From Mycobacterium sp. AZCC_0083 (GTDB lineage: Bacteria > Actinomycetota > Actinomycetes > Mycobacteriales > Mycobacteriaceae), in NCBI RefSeq assembly GCF_014202335.1, contig NZ_JACHGP010000002.1, positions 637,691-701,690 of the forward strand: a stretch of 64,000 nt of DNA. The letters are read 5' to 3'. The number at the start of each line of letters is the position of its first letter. Position 1 is the stretch's first letter. The notes beneath the pieces are model-generated. The model did not search any database. It was not told where the DNA came from and worked only from the letters and a program-made list of their open reading frames with translations. Shown here in pieces: positions 51,001 through 60,186 of this stretch. The position numbers and the translations under genes were made by a program.

Positions 51001-51987
51001 CCGGCAGATCGCCCCGGTGGCCAGGTGCAGGTTGCAGATCGCGTTGGTGTTCCACGTGCCGTGTGTGCTCTGGTTCAGGCCCATGGTCCAGCACGACATC
51101 CATTCCCCCGCTTCGGCGATCATCGTCGCCGCGGTGCGGATGTCGGCCTCGGCCAGACCGGTGATCGCCGCGACGACGTCCGGCGGGTAGTCGGCAAGGA
51201 AGGCGGGCATCGCGTCCCAGCCCTCGGTGTGCTCGGCGATGAAGCCTGCGTCGATGTCACCGCCCTCGACGAGTAGGTGCAGGATCCCGTTGAGCAGCGC
51301 CAGATCGGTACCTGGTTTGATCGGGAGGTACAAGTCGGCCTTGTCGGCGGTGGTGGTGCGGCGGGGATCGACCACGATCAGCTTGGCCCCCGCCTTGAGC
51401 CGGTCGGCCATGCGCAGGAACAGGATCGGGTGACAGTCGGCCATGTTGGAGCCGATCACGAAGAACAGGTCGGCGTGGTCGAAGTCGGTGTAGGAGCCCG
51501 GTGGGCCGTCGGCGCCGAGCGACTGCTTGTAACCCGTTCCTGCGCTTGCCATGCACAGCCGCGAATTGGACTCGATGTGCATGGTACGGATGAAGCCCTT
51601 GGCCAGCTTGTTGGCCAGATACTGCGACTCGATCGACATCTGACCCGACACGTAGAGCGCGACGGCATCGGGGCCGTGCTCGTCGAGGATGGCCCGCAGG
51701 CGGCGGCCCGCATCGGCCACCGCGTCGTCGACGTCGACGGGGGCAAGCGCCCCATCGCGCGAGGGTCGCACCAGCGCAGTCACCAGCCTGCCCTCGTCGG
51801 CCCGCATCAGCTCGGCGTGCGTGGCGCCCTTTGTGCACAACCGTCCGAAGTTGCTGGAGTGCAACCGGTCTCCCGACACGCGGGCGATCACCGGCAGACC
51901 GGTAACGGGGTCGGCACGGGTCTCGACCGAGATCCCGCAGCCGACCCCGCAGTACGAACATGCAGTCCGAGTCGTCTGGGTCGTCAC
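48037..51987 (-). CDS. Assimilatory nitrate reductase fused to a CysJ-like NADPH flavoprotein
   Basis: A 1316-residue fusion. The first part (about 1-700) is a molybdopterin oxidoreductase with the [4Fe-4S] ligands CSYCGVGC and LCTKG, and the C-terminal Mo-binding domain. The rest is sulfite-reductase flavoprotein alpha-like: a flavodoxin domain (LVLWASQTGNAEGFASQVA; TSTFGDGGPPDNGADFW), an FAD-binding domain (RSYSISSSP) and an NADPH domain (IMVGPGTGIAPFRGFL; HFYVCGDASRMAKDVDAAL). It should reduce nitrate with NADPH without a separate reductase. The GTG at 51987 has AGAGGG before it. It follows narK by 13 bases. It appears to match the assimilatory reductase called NasN in M. smegmatis, from memory. 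Confidence 0.93.
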   Translation of the reverse strand: MTTQTTRTACSYCGVGCGISVETRADPVTGLPVIARVSGDRLHSSNFGRLCTKGATHAELMRADEGRLVTALVRPSRDGALAPVDVDDAVADAGRRLRAILDEHGPDAVALYVSGQMSIESQYLANKLAKGFIRTMHIESNSRLCMASAGTGYKQSLGADGPPGSYTDFDHADLFFVIGSNMADCHPILFLRMADRLKAGAKLIVVDPRRTTTADKADLYLPIKPGTDLALLNGILHLLVEGGDIDAGFIAEHTEGWDAMPAFLADYPPDVVAAITGLAEADIRTAATMIAEAGEWMSCWTMGLNQSTHGTWNTNAICNLHLATGAICRTGSGPMSLTGQPNAMGGREMGYMGPGLPGQRAVTSAEDRSFVEEQWGLPDGTIRTDVGPGTIEMFGRLGTGDIKACWIICTNPVATVANRSTVIEGLETAQLVITQDAYQDTATNRYADIVLPATLWAEADAVMVNSERNLTLLAQSIPPVGQARPDWELICQVAEHMGFGADFAFKSSEEIFDEIRQFSNLRTGYDLRGASYDRLRETPLQWPVAPGGAPDRNPIRYINDGVSQTAYVDAAGRRPRLAFPTPSRRAVFHPRPHMDARELPDDDFPVVLNTGRLQHQWHTMTKTGRVDKLNKLDNGPFVEIHPDDAATFGVTDGGRVELTSRRGRAVLPAVVTDRVRPGNCFVPFHWNDEHGEDLTINALTSDAVDPVSLQPEFKVCAVRLTAVASELPDSAPALEDDEKLYLAGFFTGLESGMPGVPVLPPSAPLRTSVRLWVDGLLAGRYSRAVVQETPGDGPLVLWASQTGNAEGFASQVAIRLNGSRLMAMDEATLDDLTARRDVVIVTSTFGDGGPPDNGADFWDRLGAPDAPTLDGVRYAVLGIGDRSYDEFCGHAKSLDRRLADLGATKLVDRTECEAYEDEPLTKWADRIVDLIDGADTVAAGSAPTVAKPFTRANPLRAPLCRNVLLTPRTAAKEVRQFGFDVSEHDVTYDVGDALGVFVANAPAVVDAWLAATGLSGTEPVAVDGAEVALRDALMSSYDICRVTPNLLTFIAERCADESAGRILKAPKAARDAWLVGRNGVDVVEEFAVPASAEEWQEALVRLTPRSYSISSSPLVSPHEVQLTVSVLRYRSVRGGDRGGVSSTFLADRASHAEVFLQPSPHFRPPEDGATPMIMVGPGTGIAPFRGFLQERRALGHPGRNWLFFGDQHRAENFYYRDDLEDMVRDGLLNRLDLAFSRDQPDRVYVQHKLGDYGTDVWRWLEDGAHFYVCGDASRMAKDVDAALTAIIRTHGGMSDEAAHDYKRELVATKRYVRDVY

Positions 51988-52000
51988 CTGATGCCCTCTG

Positions 52001-53425
52001 TCAGCCGGCCCCGACGGGTTCGGGCGTCCTGCCCACGTGCTCACCCGTGACCGCGCGCACCGACTGCATGCGCAGGAAGACGACCCAGGTCACGATCGCG
52101 CAGATCACGTAGAAGGCGAGGAACACCCAGAAGGCACTGGTCGCCGACTTCGCCGCCCCGGTGTACGACATCCGCAGCGCGACGTTGATGAACACCCCGC
52201 CCAGCGCACCCACCGCACCGGCGAACCCGATCAGCGCGCCGGACATCCGACGCGACCACGCCGCCTTGTCGGCCGCACTCAAGCCGTCCTTGTCCTGCGC
52301 CTTGGCCTCGAAGATCGACGGGATCATCTTGTATGTCGAGCCGTTGCCGATCCCGGATAGCACGAACAACACGATGAATCCGACGACGTAGCCAGTCATT
52401 TGGCCGCCGGTGGGCGCACCCTTCATGGCGTCGTCCAGCATTCCACTGACCACCAGGATCCCCGCGGCGAAGATCATCGCGACGAAGGTGTACAGCGTGA
52501 TCTTGCCGCCACCGACGCGGTCGGCGAGCTTGCCGCCGAACGGCCGGGAGATGGAGCCAAGCAGCGGTCCGAGGAAGGAGATCTGCGCGGCGTGCAGCGC
52601 AGCCTGGGCCGCGTTGTCGCCACCGGCAAGGAAGTTGATCTGCAGCACCTGGCCGAACGCGAACGAGAACCCGATGAACGATCCGAACGTGCCGATGTAG
52701 AGGAAGCTCATCACCCAGGAGTGCTTGTAGCGCAACGCTTCCGCGAGCGCACCAAGGTTGGACGTTTGGTTGCGAAGGTTGTCCATGAACAGCGCGGCGC
52801 CGACCGCGGCCAGCGCGATCAGCACCAGGTAGACCGCGCACACCAGTTCAGGGGCGGTGTTTCCGACCGTCGCGATCACCAGCAGCCCGATGAGCTGGAT
52901 GACCGGCACGCCGATGTTCCCGCCGCCTGCGTTCAGTCCGAGTGCCCAGCCCTTCAGTCGCTGCGGGTAGAAGGCGTTGATGTTGGTCATCGACGAAGCG
53001 AAGTTGCCTCCGCCAAGGCCGGCGAACGCCGCCACTACCATGAAGGTCGTGTAGGAGGTGCCAGGCGTCAGCATCGCCCACAGCGTCAGGGCCGTCGGGA
53101 TCAGCAGCAGCAGCGCGCTGACGATGGTCCAGTTGCGCCCGCCGAACTTGGCGGGTGCCACCGTGTACGGAATGCGCATGAAGGCACCGATCAGGGTCGG
53201 CACCGCGACGAGGTAGAACTTGCCAGCCGCATCGATGCCGTAGACGTTCTGCGGCATGAACAGCACCATCACCGACCAGATCGACCAGATCGAGAATCCG
53301 ACGTGCTCGGCGACGATCGACCAGATCAGGTTGCGCTTGGCGACCTTCGCGCCGCCCGAATCCCACGCGGCAACGTCTTCGGCGTCCCAGTGCTCAATAT
53401 TGCGGTCGCGCGCCAGTATCGACAT
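52001..53425 (-). CDS. narK: NarK-family nitrate/nitrite transporter
   Basis: A 474-residue MFS protein of 12 helices with the nitrate-porter signatures GLGGGNFASSMTNINAFYPQ and LGLNAGGGNIGVPVIQL (glycine-rich helices 5 and 4). It lies directly upstream of the fused nitrate reductase on the same strand and so probably imports nitrate for assimilation. The ATG has GGAAGGG 6 bases before it. The divergent spacer to the NirB operon is 189 bases and holds the regulatory sequences for both. Confidence 0.93.
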   Translation of the reverse strand: MSILARDRNIEHWDAEDVAAWDSGGAKVAKRNLIWSIVAEHVGFSIWSIWSVMVLFMPQNVYGIDAAGKFYLVAVPTLIGAFMRIPYTVAPAKFGGRNWTIVSALLLLIPTALTLWAMLTPGTSYTTFMVVAAFAGLGGGNFASSMTNINAFYPQRLKGWALGLNAGGGNIGVPVIQLIGLLVIATVGNTAPELVCAVYLVLIALAAVGAALFMDNLRNQTSNLGALAEALRYKHSWVMSFLYIGTFGSFIGFSFAFGQVLQINFLAGGDNAAQAALHAAQISFLGPLLGSISRPFGGKLADRVGGGKITLYTFVAMIFAAGILVVSGMLDDAMKGAPTGGQMTGYVVGFIVLFVLSGIGNGSTYKMIPSIFEAKAQDKDGLSAADKAAWSRRMSGALIGFAGAVGALGGVFINVALRMSYTGAAKSATSAFWVFLAFYVICAIVTWVVFLRMQSVRAVTGEHVGRTPEPVGAG

Positions 53426-53576
53426 TGTGGCCCTTCCAGCAGAAATGCGGTCTGCACAAGGTTTACGGGCCGTGGGTGTTGGATCCGTTGCGCCTCGGTA
53501 GCCGTTGTGTCAACACCCGCTCACACACAGCTCGGGGGCCCGGGTGCGCAACGGTATTCACGCCCGCCTCACGCAG

Positions 53577-53592
53577 GAAACGTCCCGGAAAC
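53577..53592. promoter_or_regulatory. Possible GlnR-type element
   Basis: GAAAC-GTCCCG-GAAAC lies 22 bases before the first gene of the nirB operon. GlnR sites in actinobacteria contain GTNAC/GAAAC half-sites spaced by 6 bases, and GlnR activates nitrate and nitrite genes. Only half of the usual pattern is clear, so this is tentative. Confidence 0.3.
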
Positions 53593-53614
53593 ACGAGCCG
53601 CCTAGTCATGGAGC

Positions 53615-53968
53615 ATGAGCGACGGCAGCACTCCACGATTCCTGCAAGGCGCCTTCGAGTTCGAAGGTAACGGCCTCGACAAGCCGGCGCTGCTCGACGA
53701 ATCACTGAGTTACGTCGTGCCCGCCGGTTCGGTGACCCAGCCCGTGTACTTCCGCGGCGGCAACTCGACCGACGAGATGGTTAGCGTGGTGTTGTTCAAG
53801 AACGGCAAGCCGATGCGCTACTTCCCGATCGCCGCCAAGGGGGCGACCCACGTGGCACTGCGCGTGGTGGAGGACCTGCTGGGTGACACGGTGCTGGAAC
53901 TGTTCATCGCCGCGCCGAGCGGTTGCGCGGGCACGGTCGTGGTCGACCTCGGCCTGGTGGAGATCTGA
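53615..53968 (+). CDS. Small beta-rich hypothetical protein of the nirB operon
   Basis: A 117-residue protein of mainly beta pattern with no recognised domain, signal or membrane helix. Segments such as FEFEGNGLDKPALLDESLSY and PVYFRGGNSTDEMVSVVLFK are the most regular. Its stop shares one base with the nirB start (TGATG), so it is coupled to nitrite reductase and probably serves it, for example in assembly or electron transfer; that is inference. GGAGC precedes the ATG. Confidence 0.75.
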   Translation: MSDGSTPRFLQGAFEFEGNGLDKPALLDESLSYVVPAGSVTQPVYFRGGNSTDEMVSVVLFKNGKPMRYFPIAAKGATHVALRVVEDLLGDTVLELFIAAPSGCAGTVVVDLGLVEI

Positions 53969-56430
53969 TGCCCCGGCTGGTGGTCGTCGGCAACGGCATG
54001 GCAGGCATCCGCGCGATCGAGGAAGTGCTTGGCCGCGGCGGTGCCGACATGTTCGACATCACGGTGTTCGGTGACGAGCCGTACGGCAACTACAACCGCA
54101 TCCTGTTGTCGAATGTGCTTGCCGGGAGCGATGATCCGGCCGAGATCTACCTGAATGCGCTGGACTGGTACGCCGACAACCGCATTGACCTCAGGTCCGG
54201 GGTCCGGGTGGTGCGGATCGACGCGTTCGCCCGCTTCGTACACGCCGACGACGGCACCAGCATGCGGTACGACAAGCTGATCCTGGCCACCGGAAGCCGG
54301 TCGTTCTTCCCTCCGATGACCGGGCTGTGGGCCGACGACAAGACCCTCGCCGACGGTGTCTTCGGCTTCCGCACCCTCGACGACACCGCGTCCATGATCG
54401 CCGAGGCGGCCACCCGCAGGAAGGCGGTCGTCATCGGTGGTGGACTGCTCGGCCTGGAGGCGGCGCGCGGACTGCAGAACCGGGGCCTGACGGTCGACGT
54501 GGTGCACGCGGGCCCGACGCTGATGAACGCCCAACTCGACGACCTGGCAGGCGCGATCCTGCGGCGATCGGTGGAGGGCCTCGGCATCGGCGTCCACACC
54601 GGCAAGCGCACCACCGAGGTCATGACATCCGACGGCCGGCTCAGCGGTATTGCGTTCTCCGACGGGGAACACCTCGATTGCGACATGCTGGTGATCGCGG
54701 CGGGCATCCGACCCAACGTCGGTCTGGCACAACGGGCGGGCCTGACCGTCGAGCGCGCCATCGTCACCGACGATCACATGCGCTCCGTCGACGATGACGA
54801 CATCTACGTCGTCGGCGAGTGTGCGCAGCACCGCGGCCAGGTGTACGGCCTCGTCGCACCGCTGTGGGAGCAGGCCAAAGTGCTCGCCGATCACCTCACA
54901 GGCACCGACCCGAGCTCGGCGTACCACGGCTCGCGGGTCGCCACGAAGCTCAAGGTGGCGGGCGTCGACGTCGCCTCGATGGGGATCAAGGCACCCGAAC
55001 TCGACGACGACGAGTTCGTCCAGTACTCCGAGCCCCGGCACGGCGTCTACAAGACGATCGTGATCCGCGACGGCAAGCTCGTCGGCGCCACGTTGGTCGG
55101 CGACGTGAGCAAGGTGTCGTTCCTGACCCAGGCCTTCGACAGCGGACTGCCGCTGCCCGAGGAGCGGGTCTCGCTGATGTTCGACATCGGCACGCCGGAC
55201 GTCGCGGTGGGCGTCGCCGAGTTGGCCGACGACGCGCAGGTCTGCAACTGCAACGGAGTGGACAAGGCGGCATTGGTCGGCTGCGTGCGTTCTGGCACCA
55301 CGTCGGTCGCCGGGGTGATGGCAAAGACCAAGGCGGGCAAGGGCTGCGGGTCATGCAAGGAGCTGGTCGGCCAGATCGTCGAATGGGCCGCGGGCGGTGC
55401 CGTCACCGAGGATCGGTCCGCGTCCTGGTACGTGCCTGGGGTGCCCTACGACAAGCCGACGCTGATGCGCCACATCCGGGAGCTCGCACTGCATTCGGTC
55501 TCGTCGGTGTTCGCCGCGCTGGCGCCCGACGGCGCCGAGGATGCCAACTCCAAGATGGCGCTCGCGTCGCTGCTAGAGACCATGTGGGCCGACGAGTTCG
55601 TCGACGAACGCGACGCCAGGTACATCAACGACCGCGTGCACGCCAACATCCAGCGCGACGGCACCTTCTCGGTGGTGCCCCAGATGAAGGGTGGCGTCAC
55701 CTCGTCCTGGCAGTTGCGCCGGATCGCCGACGTAGCGGACAAGTACGCCATCCCGATGATCAAGCTGACCGGCGGACAGCGCATCGACCTGCTCGGCGTG
55801 CGCAAGGAGGACCTCCCCGCGGTGTGGGGCGACCTCGGCATGCCGTCGGGCTATGCCTACGGCAAGAGCTTCCGCACCGTGAAAACCTGTGTGGGCAGCG
55901 ACTTCTGCCGCTACGGCGTTGGCGACTCGACTGCCCTTGGCATCGCCATCGAAGAGCGCTATCAGGGCCTGGCCAGCCCGGCGAAGATGAAGCTCGCGGT
56001 CACCGGGTGCCCCCGCAACTGCGCCGAGGCGCTGTGCAAGGACCTCGGTGTGGTCGCGGTCGACGGCGGGCGCTGGGAGATCTACGTCGGTGGCGCGGCA
56101 GGGGCGCACATCCGCAAGGGTGATCTGCTGGCCACCGTCGACAGCGCCGACGAGGTGATGACGCTGACCGGACGGTTCCTGCAGTACTACCGCGAGGACG
56201 CCAACTGGCTCGAACGCACCTACAAGTGGGTGCCCCGCCTCGGCATCGAGAAGATCCGGGCAGTCGTGCTCGACGACGCCGAGGGTATCGCCGATCGACT
56301 CGACGCGAACATGGCCAAGTCGGTTGCCGCCTACCGCGATCCGTGGCTGGACGGCAGGGAACCCGTCACCGAGGGGCAGTTCCGGACGTCGCTACCGCTG
56401 CTGCCGCTCCCCCGGGTGCCAGTGCGATGA
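53968..56430 (+). CDS. nirB: NADH-dependent assimilatory nitrite reductase large subunit NirB
   Basis: An 820-residue enzyme. The N-terminal half is a FAD/NAD(P)H module (VVVGNGMAGIRAIEEVLGRG; KAVVIGGGLLGLEAARGLQN). A BFD-like [2Fe-2S] domain with VCNCNG and GCGSCKELVG follows, and the C-terminal half is the siroheme/[4Fe-4S] domain with TCVGSDFCRYGVGDS and VTGCPRNCAEALCKD. It reduces nitrite to ammonium with NADH. The ATG at 53968 is chosen over an in-frame start inside the previous gene. nirD overlaps its stop by four bases. Confidence 0.96.
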   Translation: MPRLVVVGNGMAGIRAIEEVLGRGGADMFDITVFGDEPYGNYNRILLSNVLAGSDDPAEIYLNALDWYADNRIDLRSGVRVVRIDAFARFVHADDGTSMRYDKLILATGSRSFFPPMTGLWADDKTLADGVFGFRTLDDTASMIAEAATRRKAVVIGGGLLGLEAARGLQNRGLTVDVVHAGPTLMNAQLDDLAGAILRRSVEGLGIGVHTGKRTTEVMTSDGRLSGIAFSDGEHLDCDMLVIAAGIRPNVGLAQRAGLTVERAIVTDDHMRSVDDDDIYVVGECAQHRGQVYGLVAPLWEQAKVLADHLTGTDPSSAYHGSRVATKLKVAGVDVASMGIKAPELDDDEFVQYSEPRHGVYKTIVIRDGKLVGATLVGDVSKVSFLTQAFDSGLPLPEERVSLMFDIGTPDVAVGVAELADDAQVCNCNGVDKAALVGCVRSGTTSVAGVMAKTKAGKGCGSCKELVGQIVEWAAGGAVTEDRSASWYVPGVPYDKPTLMRHIRELALHSVSSVFAALAPDGAEDANSKMALASLLETMWADEFVDERDARYINDRVHANIQRDGTFSVVPQMKGGVTSSWQLRRIADVADKYAIPMIKLTGGQRIDLLGVRKEDLPAVWGDLGMPSGYAYGKSFRTVKTCVGSDFCRYGVGDSTALGIAIEERYQGLASPAKMKLAVTGCPRNCAEALCKDLGVVAVDGGRWEIYVGGAAGAHIRKGDLLATVDSADEVMTLTGRFLQYYREDANWLERTYKWVPRLGIEKIRAVVLDDAEGIADRLDANMAKSVAAYRDPWLDGREPVTEGQFRTSLPLLPLPRVPVR

Positions 56431-56756
56431 GCGAGGTCGACGTCGGCCGGCTCGACGAGATCCCTCGTGGCGAGGGCAGGACGTATGCCGTCGGCGGTGA
56501 GCAGGTCGCGGTGTTCCGGCTGCGGGACGGCTCCCTGCGGGCCATCGATGCGGTGTGCCCGCACCGCGGCGGTCCGCTGGCCGACGGGCTCATCGACGAG
56601 CACGTGGTGGTCTGCCCGTTGCACGGCCACGCGTTCGACACCAGCACGGGGTGCGAGGTCGGCGGCGACATGTTGGTGCGCAGCTACCCGGTGTCGGCGG
56701 TCGAAGGCGCGATCCGGTTGGACCTGACCGACGACGTCAGTCCTCGTCGGGTTTGA
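56427..56756 (+). CDS. nirD: Nitrite reductase small subunit NirD
   Basis: A 109-residue Rieske-type protein with CPHRGGPLADG and CPLHGHAFD, the intact C-x-H and C-x2-H ligand pairs. Many assimilatory NirD proteins lose one or more of these residues; here all four are present, so it may carry a [2Fe-2S] cluster. It acts with NirB. The ATG overlaps the nirB stop. The final 20 bases overlap the convergent universal stress gene. Confidence 0.92.
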   Translation: MSEVDVGRLDEIPRGEGRTYAVGGEQVAVFRLRDGSLRAIDAVCPHRGGPLADGLIDEHVVVCPLHGHAFDTSTGCEVGGDMLVRSYPVSAVEGAIRLDLTDDVSPRRV

Positions 56757-57129
56757 CCGCCAGCACCGGCTTGGGGCACTCCAGTAGCAATTGCTGAGAA
56801 GTACTGCCCAGCAGGAGCTTTCCGACCGGACTGCGGTGTTTGATCCCGATCACCAGCAACTCGGCCTCGGGGCGGTCCATCGCGGACAGCAGCTCCGCGG
56901 CGGCGTCGACGCCGACCGGCTGCGCGAACTCGAAGGGCACCCCGGATGCGGTGAGTGTTGCCTGGACGTCACGTACCTGGGCAGGCTGCGCGAAGTCGGG
57001 GTCGGAGTAGGACTCGCCCGACGTGGAGTTGATCACCACCAGATGGGTGTCGCGCAGCCTGGCCTCCGCGATGCCGTGATCCAGCGCCGCCTGGCCGAAC
57101 CTGTCCGTGGTGTACCCGACGACGATCAC
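56737..57129 (-). CDS. Single-domain universal stress protein (UspA)
   Basis: A 130-residue Usp with [20 protein letters not shown] at the start and the ATP-binding G-2x-G-9x-G(S/T) segment in [20 protein letters not shown]. The GTG overlaps the tctA stop (GTGA), so it is the last gene of the tctCBA operon. A Usp in a tricarboxylate-transporter operon may link transport to energy state; the role is unknown. Confidence 0.9.
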   Translation of the reverse strand: MIVVGYTTDRFGQAALDHGIAEARLRDTHLVVINSTSGESYSDPDFAQPAQVRDVQATLTASGVPFEFAQPVGVDAAAELLSAMDRPEAELLVIGIKHRSPVGKLLLGSTSQQLLLECPKPVLAVKPDED

Positions 57130-58664
57130 GCTTGGGCCTTCTCTCTCTGGTCCTTGTCATCCTCGACGATGAGCAGCGTCTCCTCGTCGCGGTGCATCAA
57201 CTTGAGCACCAGCGGCGCGATCAGCAGCACTGCCATGAGCACATAGGTGACGATCGCGACGGGCTCGGTGAACAGGCTGCCCCAGTCGCCTGCACCGAGT
57301 TGCAGGCTCTGCCGCAGCTGCCGTTCGATCCGCGGCCCGAGGATGACGCCGATGATCAACGGCAGCACCGGAAGTCCGAACCGGCGCATCATCAGGCCGA
57401 GCAGACCGAACACCAACAGCAGCGCAAGGTCGAGCGGCTGGACGTTCACCGCGAACGCCCCAAGGGTGGCGAAGAACAGGATGCCTGCGTACAGGTACGG
57501 CCGCGGGGTGCGCAACAGCTTGGCCCACAGCGGGGCCAGCGGCAGGTTGAGCACCAGCAGCAGGAAGTTGCCGATGAACAGGCTCGCGATCAGCGTCCAG
57601 ATCAGCAGCGGTTCCTTGTCGAACAATGTTGGGCCTGGCTGGATTCCGTAGGACACGAACGCGGTGAGCATCACCGCGGCCGTCGCGTTGGTGGGCAATC
57701 CCAGCGACAGCATCGGCACCAGTGTTCCCGCCGCAGAAGCGTTGTTGGCGGCCTCCGGCCCTGCCACGCCCTCGATGGCGCCCTTGCCGAACTCCTCGGG
57801 GTGCTTGGAGAGCTTCTTCTCGGTGATATAGCTCAGGAACGTGGGCAGTTCGGCGCCACCTGCGGGCAGCGCGCCGAACGGGAACCCGTACGCGGTACCC
57901 CGCAACCAGGGCTTCCACGATCGCTTCCAGTCGTCCTTGCCCATCCACGGTCGCCCGACGGGGATGACCTGCGCCGGGCGCCGCCGCAGATGCGCAGCCA
58001 CCCAAAGCGCCTCGCCAAGAGCGAAGATCGCTACGGCGATCACCACGATGTCGATGCCGTCGGACAGCTGCGGGATGCCGAACGTGGCGCGCGGCTGGCC
58101 GGTCAGGAAGTCGATGCCCACGATGCCGATCGCGAGTCCGAGCACCAGCGAGATGGCACCGCGCAACTTCGACGAGCCAAGCACGGCCGTGACCGCCACC
58201 AGCGCGAACAACATGATCGCCAGATAGGACGGGGCGCCGAGCGTGACGGCGAAGCGTGACACCGCGGGGGCGAACAGCACCAGCAGCGCCGTACCGATGG
58301 TGCCCGCGACGAAGGAGCCGATGGCCGCGGTGGCCAGCGCCTGGGCGGCTCGGCCGGCCTTGGCCATCTTGTTGCCCTCGATCGCGGTGATCACCGACGA
58401 CGACTCCCCCGGCGTGTTCAACAGGATCGACGTCGTCGACCCGCCGTACATACCGCCGTAGAAGATGCCTGCGAACATGATGAACGCCGCGCTGGGGCTG
58501 ACGTTGTAGGTGATCGGCAGCAGTAGCGCCACCGTCATGGCAGGTCCGATGCCGGGCAGCACGCCCACCGCGGTACCCAGCAGCACGCCGATCACGGCGT
58601 ACAGCAGGTTCATCGGGGTGGCGGCCTGCTCGAACCCCTGGATCAGCCAGTCGATGTTCTCCAT
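57126..58664 (-). CDS. tctA: Tripartite tricarboxylate transporter, large membrane subunit TctA
   Basis: A 512-residue protein of about 12 membrane helices with the TctA signatures [40 protein letters not shown] and [20 protein letters not shown]. It is the ion-coupled membrane subunit of a TTT uptake system; the ATG shares one base with the tctB stop. The tail ([18 protein letters not shown]) is cytoplasmic and acidic. The frame upstream of 58664 is an extension over tctB and is not used. Confidence 0.93.
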   Translation of the reverse strand: MENIDWLIQGFEQAATPMNLLYAVIGVLLGTAVGVLPGIGPAMTVALLLPITYNVSPSAAFIMFAGIFYGGMYGGSTTSILLNTPGESSSVITAIEGNKMAKAGRAAQALATAAIGSFVAGTIGTALLVLFAPAVSRFAVTLGAPSYLAIMLFALVAVTAVLGSSKLRGAISLVLGLAIGIVGIDFLTGQPRATFGIPQLSDGIDIVVIAVAIFALGEALWVAAHLRRRPAQVIPVGRPWMGKDDWKRSWKPWLRGTAYGFPFGALPAGGAELPTFLSYITEKKLSKHPEEFGKGAIEGVAGPEAANNASAAGTLVPMLSLGLPTNATAAVMLTAFVSYGIQPGPTLFDKEPLLIWTLIASLFIGNFLLLVLNLPLAPLWAKLLRTPRPYLYAGILFFATLGAFAVNVQPLDLALLLVFGLLGLMMRRFGLPVLPLIIGVILGPRIERQLRQSLQLGAGDWGSLFTEPVAIVTYVLMAVLLIAPLVLKLMHRDEETLLIVEDDKDQREKAQA

Positions 58665-59188
58665 CAAAGAATCCCGTCCAAGATGCCTGCGGGCAGCGGG
58701 ATTCCGAGCCCTGAGTAGAACGCGTAGAAGCTGGCGAGGGAAAGCGCCAGCCCGATCACGAAGTTGCGGACGTAGTGCTTGCTGCCGAGAATCGTTGCGG
58801 CGCCGCCGAAGAAGATCGTGCCCATGACCACCCAACCCAACGGGTTCACCAGCAGAATCATCGCGACGAACAGCCCAACCAGCATGCCGACGGTGCGCCA
58901 GTCTCCAGGAGACTCCGGATCGATGTCCTCGCCGGCGTCAGCCTCACCAACGGATCCGCGCGGGATGGCGATCGCGAGGACTACGCCCAACAGCACTGCG
59001 GCGATGCCGACGACCATCGGGAAGAGTCTCGGCCCAACGGGATCCACCTTGGCGAAACCGGTTTCCAGGGTGAGTGCGTTGTAGATCAAGAATGCGCCGA
59101 CCGCAACGAGCACGGCGACCACCAGGTACTGCGCCTTGTCGACCCTCTTGGCGACCTCGTTCTCCTGAGGCTCCTTCGTGGTGGTCAT
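58664..59188 (-). CDS. tctB: Tripartite tricarboxylate transporter, small membrane subunit TctB
   Basis: A 174-residue protein with four predicted membrane helices and a charged loop after the second (near residues 80-95), the usual TctB layout. It begins with a soluble basic-acidic N-terminus ([16 protein letters not shown]). The ATG overlaps the tctC stop (ATGA). It pairs with TctA. Confidence 0.87.
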   Translation of the reverse strand: MTTTKEPQENEVAKRVDKAQYLVVAVLVAVGAFLIYNALTLETGFAKVDPVGPRLFPMVVGIAAVLLGVVLAIAIPRGSVGEADAGEDIDPESPGDWRTVGMLVGLFVAMILLVNPLGWVVMGTIFFGGAATILGSKHYVRNFVIGLALSLASFYAFYSGLGIPLPAGILDGIL

Positions 59189-60186
59189 ACCAACCCCAGT
59201 TCGGTCAGGGTCGAGCTGACCCGGTTGTCCTGATCCTTCAGAAACTGTTCGAACGGTGCACCGGTCATGAACGCGTCGGTCCAGCCGTTCTTCACCAGCG
59301 CGTCCTTCCATTGCTGCGTGTCATGCAACTCCTCAAGTACCTTCACCATCGCCTGCTTGGCCTCATCGGAAATCTCTGGTGGCGCAAGGACTCCGCGCCA
59401 GTTGGCAAACGTGACATCGATACCGGACTCCTTCAGGGTGGGCGCGTCGATGCCCTCGACCCGCTCGGCACTGGACACGGCGAGCACTCGGAGTTGACCG
59501 GCTTCGATCTGGTCGATGAGTTCACCAGGACTCGACGTGCCTGCCGTGATCTTCTTGCCAAGGAGTGCGGTGAGCAGGTCGCCACCGCCGTCGTAGGTGA
59601 CGAAGTTGACCGACTTCGGGTCGACGCCGACCGCTTTGGCCAGTTCCATCGGGAACAAGTGGTCGGGCCCGCCGGGCGACGAACCGCCGCCGATCGTCAC
59701 CTTGCTCGGATCCGCTTTCCACGCCGCAACGAAGTCCTGAATCGTCTTGAACGGCGAATCGGCGGGCACGAATACGGCGCCGGGGTCCTCGATCAACTTG
59801 GCCAGCGCCGTCGCGTCGGACGCCTTGATGTGCGACCCGTTGGTGTAGGTGGCGCCGACGACGCCGAGCCCCATCGTCATCATGAGGTCGCCGTTGCCCT
59901 TTTCGTTCATCAGTCGGGCCATCGCGACAGTGCCACCGGCGCCGAGCACGTTGAACACCTCGACACGGCCGGTGATCTTCTGGTCCTGCATGATCTTCAC
60001 CGCCGTGCGCGCGGTCAGGTCATAGCCGCCACCGGGACTGTTGGGCACCATCATCCGCAGCCGGTGCAGACCGGACGGATCTTCGCCGCGCGTCACGCCG
60101 CAGGCGGTCAGGGTGGTGACGGCCAACAGGACCGCCGCCAGTACCGCCCCCGCCGTCGTCGCCCAACGTGGAAGTCTCGACACCAT
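59185..60186 (-). CDS. tctC: Tripartite tricarboxylate transporter substrate-binding lipoprotein TctC
   Basis: A 333-residue Bug-family binding protein with a lipoprotein signal (TLTAC lipobox near Cys29) and the VPNSPGGGYDLTARTAV and NVLGAGGTVAMARLM motifs; PSKVTIGGGSSPGGPDHL follows. Bug proteins bind carboxylates such as citrate or tartrate. The ATG at 60186 has GGAG 3 bases before ACG-ATG; in-frame starts at 60195, 60216 and 60231 are possible. The divergent sensor kinase is 90 bases away. Confidence 0.87.
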   Translation of the reverse strand: MVSRLPRWATTAGAVLAAVLLAVTTLTACGVTRGEDPSGLHRLRMMVPNSPGGGYDLTARTAVKIMQDQKITGRVEVFNVLGAGGTVAMARLMNEKGNGDLMMTMGLGVVGATYTNGSHIKASDATALAKLIEDPGAVFVPADSPFKTIQDFVAAWKADPSKVTIGGGSSPGGPDHLFPMELAKAVGVDPKSVNFVTYDGGGDLLTALLGKKITAGTSSPGELIDQIEAGQLRVLAVSSAERVEGIDAPTLKESGIDVTFANWRGVLAPPEISDEAKQAMVKVLEELHDTQQWKDALVKNGWTDAFMTGAPFEQFLKDQDNRVSSTLTELGLV

